From positions 1 to 41,112 of the forward strand of contig CAYLVM010000009.1 in assembly GCA_964387145.1 (NCBI GenBank): a DNA stretch of 41,112 nt, read 5' to 3'. Both the position numbers and the translations under genes were made by a program. Each line of letters begins with the position of its first letter. Position 1 is the first letter of the stretch. Of this stretch, positions 39,903 to 41,112 are shown one piece after another. The notes under the pieces are model-generated. The model searched no databases. It saw only the letters and a list, made by a program, of their open reading frames with translations, and was not told the DNA's origin. Source of the DNA: JAMBLL01 sp964387145. Its GTDB lineage: Bacteria; Actinomycetota; Acidimicrobiia; Spongiisociales; UBA5794.

Positions 39903-40859
39903 TCATCGATCGTTCTGGAGAGTGAACTCGTCGATGACGCCGGCAAGGCCGAACGCTGTCCCGGAGATGGCCTCGTCGCTGATCTCCAAGTCGAGGTAGT
40001 GGTACTCCGATGCAGACATCACTGTGAAGTCGGCACTGCCGGTTGGCCGCAGCTTGGCTCCAGCACCTGAGACGATGTAGGTGACTCCGTTGATCGGTTT
40101 CGATCGCTGATAGTCGTGGTCATGTCCTGCGAGTACCAGGTCGATGCCGTACCTCTCGAACAAGGGCGTAAAGGCCTCGCGAACACTCCTGCTCGAACCG
40201 TGAGATCCCGCCGAGTACGGGGGGTGATGCATCGCGGCGATGATCCACCGATCTCGTGATCCTGCCAGTTCTTCCTCGAGCCAGGCGAGTTGATCCGGGT
40301 CGTCTGGCACGTTCGAGTCGAGGACGATCACCAGCACGTTCCCGAACCGCTGCGAGTACCAGGCGCTCTCGCGTCCGAGGACGGCGAGGATCTCATCCTG
40401 GCCGCCCCGCATGATGTCGTGGTTTCCAAGAGCAGGCATGAGGATGGTTCCACCGTCGAGCATCTCTGCGTACGGCTCGAGGACAACCGACTCTGTCAAC
40501 GCCGGATCGCCATCGGGGTAGATCAGGTCGCCGAGAAGTACGAGGGCCGCGTACTCGTCTTCAGATTCGTTCGCTGCCATGAGGGCGGCGACGTCCATCT
40601 GGGGCTGACGGCCTGTCCCGGTATCGCCTGCAACCGCGATTCGCACGGTCGGTGTCGTGCCGGTCGTGGTCGGAGTTGTCGGTGTCGTAGTTGTCGGTGC
40701 GATCGTGACCGTGGTCGAGGTGCGATCCACGGTTGTCGTGACCGCCGTAGGGGGCACAGCAGGCGCCGTTGTCGAGGATGCCGCTGCCTCACCGGATGTA
40801 CCTGCACCACAAGCAGCGAGCAACCCCGCTGCAGCGATGATCCACGGAACGAGCTTCAT
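39903..40859 (-). CDS. Metallophosphoesterase lipoprotein
   Basis: A 318-residue exported calcineurin-like phosphoesterase. Signal and lipobox LLAAC (Cys17), then a Thr/Pro/Val-rich stalk (about 25-70, largely TTT/PTT runs) and the catalytic domain with AVAGDTGTG, LLGDLIYPDG, ALGNHDIM, AAMHHPPYS and LAGHDHDYQRS, the full set of metal-binding motifs. It resembles purple-acid-phosphatase-type enzymes acting outside the membrane, perhaps scavenging phosphate. ATG 40859 has TACCAT 6 nt upstream (40866-40871), leaderless; the ATG-like extension upstream (to 40901) is rejected. Confidence 0.9.
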   Translation of the reverse strand: MKLVPWIIAAAGLLAACGAGTSGEAAASSTTAPAVPPTAVTTTVDRTSTTVTIAPTTTTPTTPTTTGTTPTVRIAVAGDTGTGRQPQMDVAALMAANESEDEYAALVLLGDLIYPDGDPALTESVVLEPYAEMLDGGTILMPALGNHDIMRGGQDEILAVLGRESAWYSQRFGNVLVIVLDSNVPDDPDQLAWLEEELAGSRDRWIIAAMHHPPYSAGSHGSSRSVREAFTPLFERYGIDLVLAGHDHDYQRSKPINGVTYIVSGAGAKLRPTGSADFTVMSASEYHYLDLEISDEAISGTAFGLAGVIDEFTLQNDR

Positions 40860-41112
40860 AGACCGATGGTATGGCGCAGTGTCACGAAGCGGCCGTTGCA
40901 CCTCGATCCAGCATCCGTCCGTCGGCGAACACCCCCTACGTCAGTGGATGTGCGGGTTTCGCTGTGTTGGACGCTGCACCGTTTCCATGCACGGCGTCGG
41001 GTTCTTGGACCCTCCTGTCGACGAGCCGCGAGGATGGGGCTTGATCGTATCGAGTCGTTGCCGTGCCGGGCTCGCGGGCTCGCGGTCCCCCCTCGCTCGA
41101 AGACTCGCTTGT
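40860..41112. other. Right-end intergenic sequence
   Basis: No convincing gene. The first bases hold the phosphoesterase promoter. The last 45 nt contain a short tandem GGGCTCGC repeat and CTCGCTCGAAGACTCGC-type low-complexity sequence, again repeats at a contig end. Confidence 0.6.

Overview
The window looks like a draft or metagenome-assembled scaffold of a high-GC actinobacterium (Actinomycetota; Acidimicrobiia-like is a guess). The evidence is G/C-ending codons, frequent GTG starts with 1-4 nt gene overlaps, an F420-type PPOX flavoprotein, an actinobacterial 30-residue bS22-like ribosomal protein, a PAC2 protein, and many promoters whose -10 box lies only 5-8 nt before the start codon. 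Two 100-N gaps (58-157 and 35618-35717) mark scaffolding joins. I saw no tRNA, rRNA, CRISPR array, transposase or phage gene.

Layout. 229-3638 (+): a PPOX protein, a Fur-family regulator (probable nickel regulator Nur) and a CbiMNQO-type nickel/cobalt importer preceded by a Nur-like operator. 3674-8704 (-): rsgA, metB, a discoidin-domain lipoprotein, a short cystathionine beta-synthase, and a lipoprotein gene broken by an 11-bp tandem duplication. 8845-11835: an MMPL transporter divergent from a TetR gene across twin operators. 11900-14402 (+): an ABC-2 exporter with two permeases. 14596-17344 (+): csoR-copZ-copA copper efflux. 17411-19609 (-): an amino-acid permease fused to USP-like domains. 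19729-22353 (+): arsR, acr3 and a MalY/PatB-type C-S lyase. 22391-24274 (-): a ferritin-like/VIT1 iron transporter and a methyltransferase. 24354-26665: a small membrane protein, a DODA-type dioxygenase, a YceI protein and a divergent HxlR regulator. 26680-31454: a membrane protein, a DUF255 thioredoxin-fold protein, PAC2, a CopD-like membrane protein and bS22. 31597-35422: PuuD-like amidase, low-molecular-weight phosphatase, alpha/beta hydrolase, thrB and a CDF cation transporter. 35760-40859: ABC-2 exporter, HAD hydrolase, EamA transporter and a metallophosphoesterase lipoprotein.

How genes work together. Metal homeostasis dominates: Ni/Co import, Cu efflux, As efflux, Fe/Mn transport and a CDF (Zn-type) transporter, several with visible operators for the adjacent regulator. 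MetB and Cbs form a transsulfuration pair.

The least ordinary structure is intergenic: several short arrays of tandem 7-bp units with different but related sequences (GACAGAC, GGTGAAC/TGTGAAC, GATGGCC/GAAAGCC), mostly just downstream of stop codons. The same heptamer families recur at distant loci, sometimes inverted. There are also a 62-nt near-perfect palindrome and a 46-bp intergenic repeat present three times.
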